Assembly (NCBI GenBank): GCA_000149225.2
Contig: CM000694.1
Coordinates: 1,241,623-1,305,622, forward strand
Length of the DNA stretch: 64,000 nt
Reading direction: 5' to 3'
From: Lachancea kluyveri NRRL Y-12651
Taxonomy: Eukaryota > Ascomycota > Saccharomycetes > Saccharomycetales > Saccharomycetaceae
Positions 1 to 8,969 of this stretch are shown one piece after another (the first letter of the stretch is position 1; every line of letters starts with the position of its first letter). Made by a program: the position numbers and the translations under genes. The notes below the pieces were generated by a model. It was not told the DNA's origin. It made no database searches and saw nothing but the letters and a program-made list of their open reading frames with translations.

Positions 1-160
1 CTACAGTTGATCGGACGGGAAACGGTGCTTTCTGGTAGATATGGCCGCAACCGACAGAAATAGGAAAAAAACACAAGGACATGGAACAAAACAAAACATG
101 TGACACAGAACAAGGAAGGGTTATTAGCAATACCGCCACTTCTAATTTACATGAGGTTAG
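1..160. other. left-edge non-coding sequence
   Basis: No open reading frame, RNA gene or repeat is recognisable here. It directly precedes the first of the LTR fragments. Confidence 0.5.
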
Positions 161-246
161 TGAAAAATAGGTGGGTATTGAGATAATTGTTGGGATTCAA
201 TCTTTGGTTAATGCTATAATAATCTGGTATATGGTTATACTAGAAG
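161..246 (-). mobile_element. partial solo LTR, Ty1/Ty2 (delta) type, copy A
   Basis: This is a fossil fragment of a long terminal repeat read on the minus strand. It holds only the 3'-terminal part of the LTR and ends where copy B begins. Assignment rests on similarity to copies C and E in this window and on recalled S. cerevisiae Ty1/Ty2 delta sequence. It is broken and is probably one of the older copies. Confidence 0.7.
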
Positions 247-393
247 TGGGAAATACGTGAATATTGAGACAAACGTTGAGATTTCATTTTTTGGTTAAGG
301 CTATAAAAATTGGTATATGGCTATATTAGAAGTTCTTCTCGTCTTTCTAGGAATCCAGAAAACAGAGTCCATATTTTTACATACGATTATTCA
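247..393 (-). mobile_element. partial solo LTR, Ty1/Ty2 (delta) type, copy B
   Basis: A second minus-strand LTR fragment begins directly after copy A. It is cut at its right side by the oppositely oriented copy C, which suggests that C inserted into B or recombined with it. It covers slightly less than half of a full LTR and is broken. Confidence 0.7.
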
Positions 394-726
394 TGTTGGA
401 GCGAAATACAACTATCGACCATCGACTAGTATTCGTGTTACTAGTATATTATCATACACGGTGTTAGAAGATGACACAAAGAATGAGAAACAGTAATCTA
501 AGTTAGTGGAAGCTGAAACGCAAGGATTGATAATGTAATAGGATAATGAACCAAAACATATAAAAGGAAAGAGAAAGCAAGAATATTTGTACGTAGAATT
601 ATCTACTGTTCTCTCTAGATTTTTAAAAATATGAGGAGAACTGCTAGTGTACCCTGTACACCAAATATTGTAGCCTCAACCAAAAATGGAATTCCAACAT
701 TTGTTTCAACGCTCACCTATTTCTCA
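394..726 (+). mobile_element. full-length solo LTR, Ty1/Ty2 (delta) type, copy C
   Basis: This plus-strand solo LTR is about 333 bp, close to the roughly 334-bp S. cerevisiae delta. It has the expected TG...CA termini and the terminal TGTTGG block. I see no matching 5-bp target-site duplication at its edges, so the copy may have been left by recombination between elements. No internal gag or pol sequence is present. Its 5' half is nearly an inverted copy of copy E, so the two are probably similar in age. Confidence 0.85.
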
Positions 727-902
727 ACAAACTACAGGGTAATAACTTAAAGCTACATATATCTCGTTTTTTTGTTTACACCTGAAGCTTTCGAAATCTT
801 GTATTTGAAGGGTACACTATAGACCTTTACTACTGTTTTAAATGAATTTCTTCCCGCATAATACAATTATCAAGTAAATTACTCCACTTGAGTGAATGGT
901 CA

Positions 903-1131
903 TGAGAAATAGGTGAATAATTAGACAATTGTTGGGCTTCAATTTTTGGTTAAGGCTTTAATAGTTGACGTACAGGGTATACTAGAAGTTCTTCTCTGTC
1001 TTCTAGAAATCTCTGAGAGGGAGTCGGTAATTCTATATAGAATTATTCATATATTCTCTTCCCTTTTATATGTTTTGGTTCATTATCCTATTACATTATC
1101 AATCCTTGCGTTCCAGCTTCCACTAACTAAG
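903..1131 (-). mobile_element. partial solo LTR, Ty1/Ty2 (delta) type, copy D
   Basis: A minus-strand LTR fragment of roughly two-thirds length runs up to the start of copy E, which lies in the same orientation. The abutting tandem arrangement suggests that E inserted into or recombined with D. It is broken and looks older than C and E. Confidence 0.75.
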
Positions 1132-1453
1132 TGGGAAATAGGTGAATATTGGGACAATCGTCGAGATTCCATTTCTGATTAAGGCTATAATAATTGGTAT
1201 ATGATTATACTAGAAGTTCTCCTCCCCTTTCTAGGAATCCAGAAAAGGGAGTGGATAATTCTACATACAAATATTCTTCCTTTTATATGTCTCTGGTTCA
1301 TTATCCTATTACATTATCAATCCTTGCGTTTCAGCTTCCACTAACTTAGATTACTGTTTCTCATTCTTTGTGTCATCTTCTAACACCGTGTATGATAATA
1401 TACTAGTAACACGAATACTAGTCGATGGTCGATAGTTGTATTTCGTTTCAACA
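1132..1453 (-). mobile_element. near-full-length solo LTR, Ty1/Ty2 (delta) type, copy E
   Basis: A minus-strand solo LTR of about 322 bp. It is inverted relative to copy C and nearly identical to it over the 5' half of the LTR. No internal element sequence remains and no flanking target duplication is evident. It is the last LTR before the hAT-derived gene. Confidence 0.85.
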
Positions 1454-1742
1454 GATCATCATCAGGCTAAAGGAAAAATATTAATTCAGCAAAAATATAG
1501 TTCCTGAAAAAATCAAACCTTGCTCACTTTTCTACATGTTGACTATGAAACCTCAAAATTTTCTGTTGTAAAGGACGACTCTCATTTATATCTCAATAAC
1601 CACCATCATGATAACGTGAGCTAATCACATTTAGGTGCATACCATTGTACGAACACCCTTTCAAAAAACTGTAATCCCGTTTTGGTAGGGGAGTTCATTC
1701 TGTTAAAGGCGGCTAACTCTTGCCTTAACAAAGCAAAAGACG
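1454..1742. other. spacer between LTR nest and hAT-derived gene
   Basis: AT-rich non-coding sequence. I looked here for a hAT terminal inverted repeat that would pair with the sequence after 4253 and found none. It presumably contains the leader and promoter of the downstream gene. Confidence 0.4.
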
Positions 1743-4253
1743 ATGCTTAAAGAGCATACTGATAAAGCTTCTTCTAAACGACCACTACATGCCCTCTTAT
1801 CGAGTGATTCTGAGGATGATATATCTGCTGAAAACATTGCAACAGAAATGAAGAACCCTATTTTTTCAGCAGATCCTTCACGCCTAACTATGATTAGGGC
1901 TACCAGAGCAAATACCAATTATTCTACTCTAATATTTGCTGAGGATTGTGAAACAGGCTATCGTTATTGCCAATTCTATGACAGAAATACTAAAGCTGCT
2001 TGTAATTTTGCTATTAAACTCGATAAGGAGCAAATGAAAAATCGTGGAGCCCGGGATTGCAACAGGCATGTTACTCAAAAGCACAAAGTAAACATCACTG
2101 AAACAAATTATCAAGACTTTTTAGATCCATTTTCTCAAATTTTTCAAGAGGAGCCCCAAGAAAAACTTTCCACAGCTTTTTCACTAAGCAAAAAGGAAAA
2201 GGCATCAATGAAAATGTTCGACGAACTTGTTGCGACTATGCACACGGCAGGAGTGCCATTTTCATTTCTTGACTGTAACGATACAAAAAAATGGTTTCAA
2301 AAATATGTACTAGGTTATGAGCCATCAATGGATGGTGGGAGATTTAATGAAAGGAGCTTGGTTATCGCGAATACTATTTTAAGCTTTTTCCAGCGGGAGT
2401 TCCGTGATTTCGCTAAAAAGCATTTATCAACCCAACGAATTGTTTTGATGCCTTATGATCAAGAGGCGTTAGAGTATAGGATTTTCCAAAGGTTTATAGC
2501 CTTAAAGAATATTCCATTGCCATTCGTAGGGTTGGAAAGCGATGATTGGACTATCAATGAACATTCACATGCTAGTTTCACAGCGAGTATAATGACACCA
2601 AACTTAAAGCCCATACGTATTTCATTGCGCTGGGTGAAATCCACGCATCATGATCTGGTCATACATAACTCCCATTTTGCGTATGTTGCTAGTATGTTGG
2701 GTGTCGAACACTTGTTGATAAGTACGTGTTCTAAAAATTGTTTCTACAAAGCAGACTCCATAAAAATGTTTGATGACCCACCTCGATACACATTGTTGGA
2801 GGGACACGTGGAGTGTATTGCTCACCATTTGTCACTTATAACCCATGAAGCTATAAAAGATATCTTGGATGAGTTTGGCTATACTGATAAAGATTTGGAA
2901 ATATATGATAACAATTTTGATACGGTTTCTAACATAAGAAAGAATGTTTCGGGACAAGAAGATTATGAAAAAAAATTCTCAAAGTTGTCGAAAAGATTGT
3001 GCGATCCGTTTCAAGATAAAGTTCCCAATGTTTGTATACGGATAACAAGGTTCATACAAGAGTTAGAACATTCGCCGAAAAAACTCCAAACTTTTTTGCG
3101 ATATTCGCCAGAGCAATTGCGGATGCACGGGCTCATGGAATTGGATGAGATTTCATGTCTAATCCAAAATTTTTTGAATTTATCCCCATTTATCTTTAAA
3201 TTTATCAAAAATGCGCCAGCTCATGGAATTATTATAAAAAACAAATTATCCGAAGATGATGTAACTGTTTCTCAATTATTGGTATCAATGTTAAAGCCCT
3301 ACGAGGAGTTAATTTTGCTTATTTCGCGTGATGAATTTGTGTCACACTCTTATCTACCGATACTAATTTTAATGAAAGAACACCTTATAGAGTGCCGTGC
3401 CAAATTAGGATCTATGGAAATCGCAGTTACTTTTGATCGCGCTTTGTCTAAATGCGTCACAATCATTGATAGAATTGATAGAGATTTCCCTGTTATACGT
3501 TGGTGTTCCTTTTTCAATCCCGAATATCTAAGTAAGACATTCAATACTGAAGAATCTTACGAAATGTTGCTAGACGAACTCGTAAACATCTCTCTGAAAT
3601 TGCTGCGATTTGAGTTTATCGACCAGGGCTTACCTGGCACTGAAGCAAAAATGGAATGGAGTAATGCTTCGCATTTGTGTAAACTAAAAAAAAGAAAACT
3701 CGACTCTCTTAGTGAAATGGACACTCCAGGGATAGGCGAGAAGTTCGAAAAACTGTTGAGAAAAATGATTGACAAGGATATCATGAAGTTTCTATCATTC
3801 GGCGATGTACATTACCCCGAAATTAGGACAAACGCTCTTGGAAAAGAGAATATCGAAGTCAAAATAGTCAATGGTACGATGGTTTATCAAAAAGAACTGT
3901 TGGTTGGATCTCAAGATTTTAGATATCGGCCAGTTTCAGAGTTGGATATTTTTCACCTTACCGTTCAAGCAGTAAGCATTTTACTAAAGAAATTTTTGAA
4001 AGAGGATAAGGAGACAGTCATTTTACCCATTGTACTTGAAGTGCTACTTTCGATTAGCGTTTCTTCCATTAATAGTGAAAGACCCACTTCGACTTTAGAT
4101 AGCGCGGGCCAAGAGAAGGAAATTTTGTTTTCTGATGATACAATAAATGCCTCCTTGATTATTAGATCTTTTAGAGAATATTTTGATGTTGAAATTGGCT
4201 CTAATCTAGTACCATTCGGTATCCAAGACTTGTTACAGAAGACAAAAAAATAA
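1743..4253 (+). CDS. hAT-superfamily transposase-derived protein, possibly domesticated
   Basis: The 836-residue reading frame is uninterrupted. A Cys/His-rich segment at residues 69-114, with a Cys-x2-His-x4-His end, resembles a BED zinc finger. The RNase-H-like core begins with an Asp-Trp-Thr motif at 268-270. The Cys-x2-His insertion-domain start is at 358-361, followed by the usual His-Leu-x-Leu. The C-terminal hAT dimerisation region is near 765-815 with the Ser-Glu-Arg motif (Glu779). The place where hAT enzymes carry their second catalytic Asp (usually Thr-Asp-Asn) reads Ser-Thr-Cys at 327-329, so the acid appears to be missing. No terminal inverted repeats or 8-bp target duplication were found. 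hAT elements (Rover/Roamer) and a domesticated derivative (Kat1 of Kluyveromyces lactis, mating-type switching) are known in this family. Base composition looks more AT-rich than in the neighbouring genes. It could be an immobile relic or a host gene. Confidence 0.8.
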   Translation: MLKEHTDKASSKRPLHALLSSDSEDDISAENIATEMKNPIFSADPSRLTMIRATRANTNYSTLIFAEDCETGYRYCQFYDRNTKAACNFAIKLDKEQMKNRGARDCNRHVTQKHKVNITETNYQDFLDPFSQIFQEEPQEKLSTAFSLSKKEKASMKMFDELVATMHTAGVPFSFLDCNDTKKWFQKYVLGYEPSMDGGRFNERSLVIANTILSFFQREFRDFAKKHLSTQRIVLMPYDQEALEYRIFQRFIALKNIPLPFVGLESDDWTINEHSHASFTASIMTPNLKPIRISLRWVKSTHHDLVIHNSHFAYVASMLGVEHLLISTCSKNCFYKADSIKMFDDPPRYTLLEGHVECIAHHLSLITHEAIKDILDEFGYTDKDLEIYDNNFDTVSNIRKNVSGQEDYEKKFSKLSKRLCDPFQDKVPNVCIRITRFIQELEHSPKKLQTFLRYSPEQLRMHGLMELDEISCLIQNFLNLSPFIFKFIKNAPAHGIIIKNKLSEDDVTVSQLLVSMLKPYEELILLISRDEFVSHSYLPILILMKEHLIECRAKLGSMEIAVTFDRALSKCVTIIDRIDRDFPVIRWCSFFNPEYLSKTFNTEESYEMLLDELVNISLKLLRFEFIDQGLPGTEAKMEWSNASHLCKLKKRKLDSLSEMDTPGIGEKFEKLLRKMIDKDIMKFLSFGDVHYPEIRTNALGKENIEVKIVNGTMVYQKELLVGSQDFRYRPVSELDIFHLTVQAVSILLKKFLKEDKETVILPIVLEVLLSISVSSINSERPTSTLDSAGQEKEILFSDDTINASLIIRSFREYFDVEIGSNLVPFGIQDLLQKTKK

Positions 4254-5483
4254 TGTATAGTACGGTTTGCAATCGTGTCTGCTCTGTATTAAGATACAGT
4301 AGTCATTATTAGCCCAGATCAAACGCAAGTTAAAGCCTTTTGTTTATGATATGTTTCTAGTATTGAATATCTCGTGTTTTTTTCACCATGCCACGTAGGA
4401 TGTGAAATCAAAGCTAATAACCAGGATCCCACTGCTCTTTACATGGAATCCTAGAAAAGAGTGTCTTCGCGGAACCGTAGACGTAAGCAATAAATATTTA
4501 GTTCTCTAAACATGTACCCATCTGAGCTGAAAAGCGTCTGACTGTCATACTTTGGTTTTCTGAATTTTTGTGGATTATGAGCTTCATAAAAAAATGGTGA
4601 GTTGATTAATACGCCATCGGCATGCCCAGAAAACTAGTCTCAAGTACATTTGACTCCGTTATTCCAAAGAACAAGTTAAATAGACCGCAATACGAGAATG
4701 TACATGTCCAGAGTTTGTTGTTGTACAGGATTTTTAAAAAAAAAGCCGTGGTACATTTAGCCTAAAACCTCTAATGTTCTTTTATACCCATTTTTATATG
4801 CAGAACTCATGTTTAATACTGTTTTAGAGACATCGTGCCAACGACAGCCTGAACTGCTGCAGATCTTCCTACACATGCAAATATTTTTTTTTGTTGCCAA
4901 GGCCTGCAGAGGAATAAGTGAAGAAATGAGGGTGAGCGTTGGGAACCGGCCTTTAGAAGACGCTTGAGTAATGGACCTCCAGACAGATCTCAACAGCTTC
5001 GTTATGATATTGTTTGTTTCAGGGTTTCACCGTCAAGGTTGCATGGTTTAACAAGAGACTGACTACTATTAACCCCGAGGTTTAAAAGCCGTACTGTGGT
5101 TGAATAGACCATTTCATGTAGTTCCTGAGCGTGGTGCACCTTAGATTAGATAGTAATAGTAATCACATGCATCAACGGTATCATAAGGTGTTTTAAAATA
5201 GTAGACTTGGTTTAAGACCGCATACACCTTGCAGCAAAGACGCGCAGCGGAAGGCATTATCAGCATATTATCATTATTAACGTTGTGATAACCCTAAAGG
5301 TTACTGCAGCAACTGTTACCGTTTTTCTATGAGAAGTGTCCGTAACCCTTCAAGTGAGTCTCAATATTTGGAGACTCTACTCGATGAAGGACAGAGAAAA
5401 AATTTCTTATTTAACGAGACTATGTAGGGGCATCTCAAATAGATTTTCGAGATATCTATTGAATCAACCATCAAGCTTGAGCG
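4254..5483. other. 1.2-kb spacer between hAT-derived gene and ZRT2
   Basis: No gene is recognisable. The right part is the ZRT2 promoter and contains a strong Zap1-type site at 5291-5301. A weaker look-alike, with one departure from the 11-base core consensus, is at 5029-5039. No LTR or tRNA was seen. Confidence 0.5.
5291..5301. promoter_or_regulatory. Zap1 zinc-response element (ZRE)
   Basis: The 11-mer ACCCTAAAGGT fits the S. cerevisiae ZRE core ACCYTNARGGT at every position. It lies 183 bp upstream of the ZRT2 start. In S. cerevisiae, Zap1 activates ZRT2 through such sites in low zinc. Function here is inferred. Confidence 0.75.
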
Positions 5484-6626
5484 ATGTCTTCTGAACTTTT
5501 GTTTTCTCTGTTACCACTGGTAAAAAGACACGGCACTCACACTGCTGATGCTGATGTTGACGAGGAGCCTGTGGCGTGCCCCATCGATAATGACTACGAT
5601 GGTCGTGACAACTTGAGAATCCTAGCTGTTTTCATGATTTTGATTTCATCTGCATTAGGTACTTTTTTCCCAATCTTGTCTTCCAGATACTCCTTCATCA
5701 GACTACCGGACTGGTGTTTCTTTATTGCCAAATATTTTGGTTCTGGCGTTATCGTTGCCACTGGTTTCATCCATTTGTTGGAACCTGCATCTGATGCTTT
5801 AGGAGAGGAGTGTCTAGGTGGTACTTTCGCGGATTATCCATGGGCTTTTGGTATCTGTTTGATGTCCTTGTTTGCCCTATTCTTCGTCGAAATCATCACA
5901 CACTACTTCGCTGCAAAAGCTGCCGGTAACGACTCTTCTAACTATTCCGATGAAAAGAGTGTTAAGGATGAAGAAGCTGACTCTCAGTTAGCTTACAGCG
6001 CTGTCATCAAGGTTGATCAACAACAAGAAAATGTTAACTCTGTTCCAGGTGCTGATCACTACGGCCATGACGAAGTTCACCAAGATCCTGCTCAAGCCCA
6101 AAACCTAGTATCCCAAAAGGACAAAGAAAAATATTTGAACCAAATTGTTGCTGTCTTCATTTTGGAATTCGGTGTCGTGTTCCACTCTGTTTTCGTTGGT
6201 TTATCTTTGGCTGTCGCGGGTGATGAATTCAACACTTTATTCATTGTTTTGGTGTTCCATCAAATGTTCGAAGGTCTTGGTTTAGGTACCAGAATCGCTG
6301 AAACACCATGGCCTGAATCTGAAAGATTTACTCCTTGGTTGTTAGCACTTGGTTATACTATTGCCACTCCTATTGCCATTGCCATTGGTATTGGTGTGAG
6401 ACATTCTTTCGCTCCAGGCTCCAGAAAGGCTTTGATATCTAATGGTTGTTTCGATGCTATTTCTGCTGGTATTTTGATTTATACAGGTTTAGTTGAGCTA
6501 ATGGCTCACGAGTTCTTATACGCTAACTCTTTTAAGGGTCCAAATGGTTTCAAGTGGATGATGTTGGCCTTTTTCATTATGTGTTTAGGTGCCGGTTTGA
6601 TGGCATTGTTGGGTAAGTGGGCTTGA
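5484..6626 (+). CDS. ZRT2: low-affinity zinc transporter, ZIP family
   Basis: This 380-residue plasma-membrane ZIP transporter would import zinc (and possibly other divalent metals) into the cytosol. It is closer to S. cerevisiae Zrt2 (422 residues) than to Zrt1. It shares the 'RILAVF' start of TM1, the 'CFFIAK' and 'FGSGVIVATGF' stretch, and the C-terminal 'GAGLMALLGKWA'. Three N-terminal membrane segments are followed by a variable cytosolic loop (about residues 150-215), which is shorter than in Zrt2 and has few histidines. The C-terminal helices carry the metal-site residues His234 (His-Ser-Val-Phe motif) and His259 (His-Gln-Met-Phe-Glu-Gly). The start is the first ATG of the frame. In S. 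cerevisiae ZRT2 is not next to ARG82, so the left border of the conserved gene series lies between these two genes. Confidence 0.95.
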   Translation: MSSELLFSLLPLVKRHGTHTADADVDEEPVACPIDNDYDGRDNLRILAVFMILISSALGTFFPILSSRYSFIRLPDWCFFIAKYFGSGVIVATGFIHLLEPASDALGEECLGGTFADYPWAFGICLMSLFALFFVEIITHYFAAKAAGNDSSNYSDEKSVKDEEADSQLAYSAVIKVDQQQENVNSVPGADHYGHDEVHQDPAQAQNLVSQKDKEKYLNQIVAVFILEFGVVFHSVFVGLSLAVAGDEFNTLFIVLVFHQMFEGLGLGTRIAETPWPESERFTPWLLALGYTIATPIAIAIGIGVRHSFAPGSRKALISNGCFDAISAGILIYTGLVELMAHEFLYANSFKGPNGFKWMMLAFFIMCLGAGLMALLGKWA

Positions 6627-7789
6627 GGTTGTCCCTCAACGAGTACTTTCGTTTCTCTAATATATATTAATCAACCGTTTAATCTTTTCCCAATTTAAGA
6701 CGTGAGCACGTTGAACGCAATATCTGAAAACATTTCTGGAGGTGTGGGTATGGTGTTTTTTTTGAGGTAATTACAGCTGGTATTATATGATGCCCTCCAT
6801 TTCCTCAGTAGCATTTCCTTTGACATTTAAGTTTATATTCAATTTTAAAGCTTTTTAAACTAAAGTGATGAGCATTTTTTGGTAACATCGACCTAGCTGG
6901 TATTCTAAGCCTTTCGTCTTACAAGCTGATACACACCTTGGATAGTGGGGAGTGAAGGGAGGGACAATATTAGTGTAGTAATCTACTACGTGTTCCCCAA
7001 ATCTACTGCACGATCGAACAAAAGTAGTTCTGACACCGATAATTGGGAACAGATAGGCGTACAACAGTCAACAAAACATGTTATCACATTTGTCACCATG
7101 CTTCTGCTTCAGTCCTTTACACCTTTTTAAACCTTTATAAACCATCAAAAAATAAAACGCCATATCTTTGCGAGTTCCGTTCCCCCCCCTTTTTTTTTTT
7201 TTTTGATAAGGACCCTCCCAAACGTTCAGGGATCTTTTGCTTCACGATGTCTGCCGCAAGCAAGTCCTCATCTTGTACATTTCATTAATGATTATATATA
7301 CCCCTAAAAACCCATACACATATAACTCATTGACAAAGTTTTAAAAAGACAAGTTTAACGAACTGGTTCATGGGGCGACGATGAAATTTAAACCAGTAAT
7401 GTCTGCTCGACCATTATTACCTTAATAAACCCACAGGCATGACTAGTTGAGGTAAGCTAATTTAAAACATCGTAATGCTAGGCTTCATCAAAACAAGGAG
7501 AATGGGAACGGGTTTAGCCCGAAATGACCCCTCCCCCACGGGATCTCCTTATATGTCTGCAATCCTGACCGAACGAAGGTTATTGCTTGGTTATATATGG
7601 AGAATATTATTTAGGGGATTTAAGGCTCCTTATTTAACTTCGTCTAACATGTCATGTAGGAAAAACAGTGTTTTGATAAAATGAAAAAGTTAGATGGTAA
7701 TAAGGCACGTGATTTAATATTAGGTATAAACAAGTACGTTTTGTATGAGATTTTGATATCATTATAATAATCCTCGAATCCAGGTGGAA
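6627..7789. other. 1.16-kb spacer between ZRT2 and ARG82
   Basis: No supported gene. A C-run followed by a T-run lies at about 7186-7204. A CACGTG element at 7706-7711 is the only recognised promoter site. Short open frames here resemble no known protein. Confidence 0.5.
7706..7711. promoter_or_regulatory. CACGTG E-box (Cbf1-type) upstream of ARG82
   Basis: On the minus strand the site reads ATCACGTG, a perfect match to the Cbf1 consensus RTCACRTG. It lies about 80 bp before the ARG82 start. Regulation of ARG82 by Cbf1 is only inferred. Confidence 0.45.
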
Positions 7790-8830
7790 ATGAAGGAACA
7801 AATGGTGACCCAGCACATAAAGCTGAAACACCAGGCTGCAGGTCACGATGGTCCACTAACCGATACTGAAGAAAGGCTACTTTTCAAACCGACTATCCAA
7901 GCAGAAATTGACTTCTACCAAGCCATCCAATGCGAGGTGCATGATCCCCAAGGCAACAGTCTCCCTTTAGAAACGTGGATGCCGGCATACCTTGGCAATC
8001 TAGAAAGAGGAATTTCTCAAAACGTTGAAAAATCCTGTTTAAAAACATTTGGGCTTGGTGTCTCAGAAGAGATGCATGCGCCTGAGCTTAACCAAACTGA
8101 AATGAACAGACAAGAGGGGCCTTACTTAGTTCTAGAAAATCTTTTGTATGGTTTCAAAAGTCCAAACATTTTAGATGTTAAGCTTGGAAAAGTATTGTAT
8201 GACGGAACTGCATCAGAAGAAAAGAAAAAGAGGTTACAAAGAGTTAGTACAGAAACCACATCTGGGAAATTAGGATTTAGAATATGTGGAATGAAGATAG
8301 AAGCCAACTCTTGTCTGGAAAATACCAACCCCGATCATTACCAAGCAGAAGATGATAATTACGTCTTTGTCAATAAAATGTATGGACGATCTTTAACACA
8401 AGAGAATGTTGTTGATGGGTTTAAATTATTCCTGAACAACAACCACTTATCCACAAAGAGAAAAAGACAGTTGATTGGTTTATTCCTACAAAGATTACAA
8501 CTGTTTTATAATACTTTACTCGATGAGGAAATACGACTGATATCCAGCAGCCTGCTTTTTATATATGAGGGAGATCCGAGAAGATGGGATGAGATGGGCG
8601 ATGAAGATTGCTTGATAAAAAATGATTTCGTTACGTTGAGTGACAGCAATGACGCTGAAGGTGATGAGGAAGGTGATGAGGAACAGACAGTCTCATCCCC
8701 ATTGAGCTCTCTGTCTTTAATTGACTTTGCCCATTCAAGAATTTTTAAAGGCCACGGCTATGATGAAAACGTTATTGTAGGGGTTGAAAATCTGATAGAT
8801 ATTTTTACAGAGCTTTTGGAGTGCCTTTAA
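7790..8830 (+). CDS. ARG82: inositol polyphosphate multikinase
   Basis: This 346-residue kinase phosphorylates Ins(1,4,5)P3 and InsP4 to InsP5 in the nucleus. In S. cerevisiae it also stabilises the ArgR-Mcm1 transcription complex. The inositol-phosphate-binding signature Pro-x3-Asp-x-Lys-x-Gly is visible ('PNILDVKLGK'), as are the 'FRICGMKI' motif, the 'SSSLLFIYEGD' motif and the metal-binding 'LIDFAHS' near the C terminus. The acidic linker before that last motif is shorter than the poly-Asp run of S. cerevisiae Arg82 (355 residues). The frame is open six bases further upstream to a GTG, but 7790 is the first ATG. An in-frame ATG at 7802 would also align with the S. cerevisiae N terminus. 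The gene is convergent with SUP35, with 139 bp between the stop codons. Confidence 0.93.
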   Translation: MKEQMVTQHIKLKHQAAGHDGPLTDTEERLLFKPTIQAEIDFYQAIQCEVHDPQGNSLPLETWMPAYLGNLERGISQNVEKSCLKTFGLGVSEEMHAPELNQTEMNRQEGPYLVLENLLYGFKSPNILDVKLGKVLYDGTASEEKKKRLQRVSTETTSGKLGFRICGMKIEANSCLENTNPDHYQAEDDNYVFVNKMYGRSLTQENVVDGFKLFLNNNHLSTKRKRQLIGLFLQRLQLFYNTLLDEEIRLISSSLLFIYEGDPRRWDEMGDEDCLIKNDFVTLSDSNDAEGDEEGDEEQTVSSPLSSLSLIDFAHSRIFKGHGYDENVIVGVENLIDIFTELLECL

Positions 8831-8969
8831 TAGGATAAATATACACTTAGTAATAAAAGGCATGTCAAGATAATTTCAAACTTTGTTCCCTCAACTAAGA
8901 GAAAGAAAATATACGTGATAAAATAAAGATGCTCTTATATACAATTTGTAACTAAAATTCAGACCCGAT

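Noticed and set aside
394-1453. A full Ty1/Ty2 element bounded by LTR copies C and E
   Set aside because: The two LTRs are in opposite orientation, and the sequence between them contains another LTR fragment and no gag or pol. They are solo LTRs.
1743-4253. An active, complete hAT transposon with terminal inverted repeats
   Set aside because: I compared the flanks to about 300 bp on the left and over 1 kb on the right. I found neither matching inverted repeats nor an 8-bp duplication, so I describe only a transposase-derived gene.
7475-7684. A 69-codon ATG frame in the ZRT2-ARG82 spacer
   Set aside because: The length is within what chance gives in 1.1 kb. No domain or codon bias supports it.
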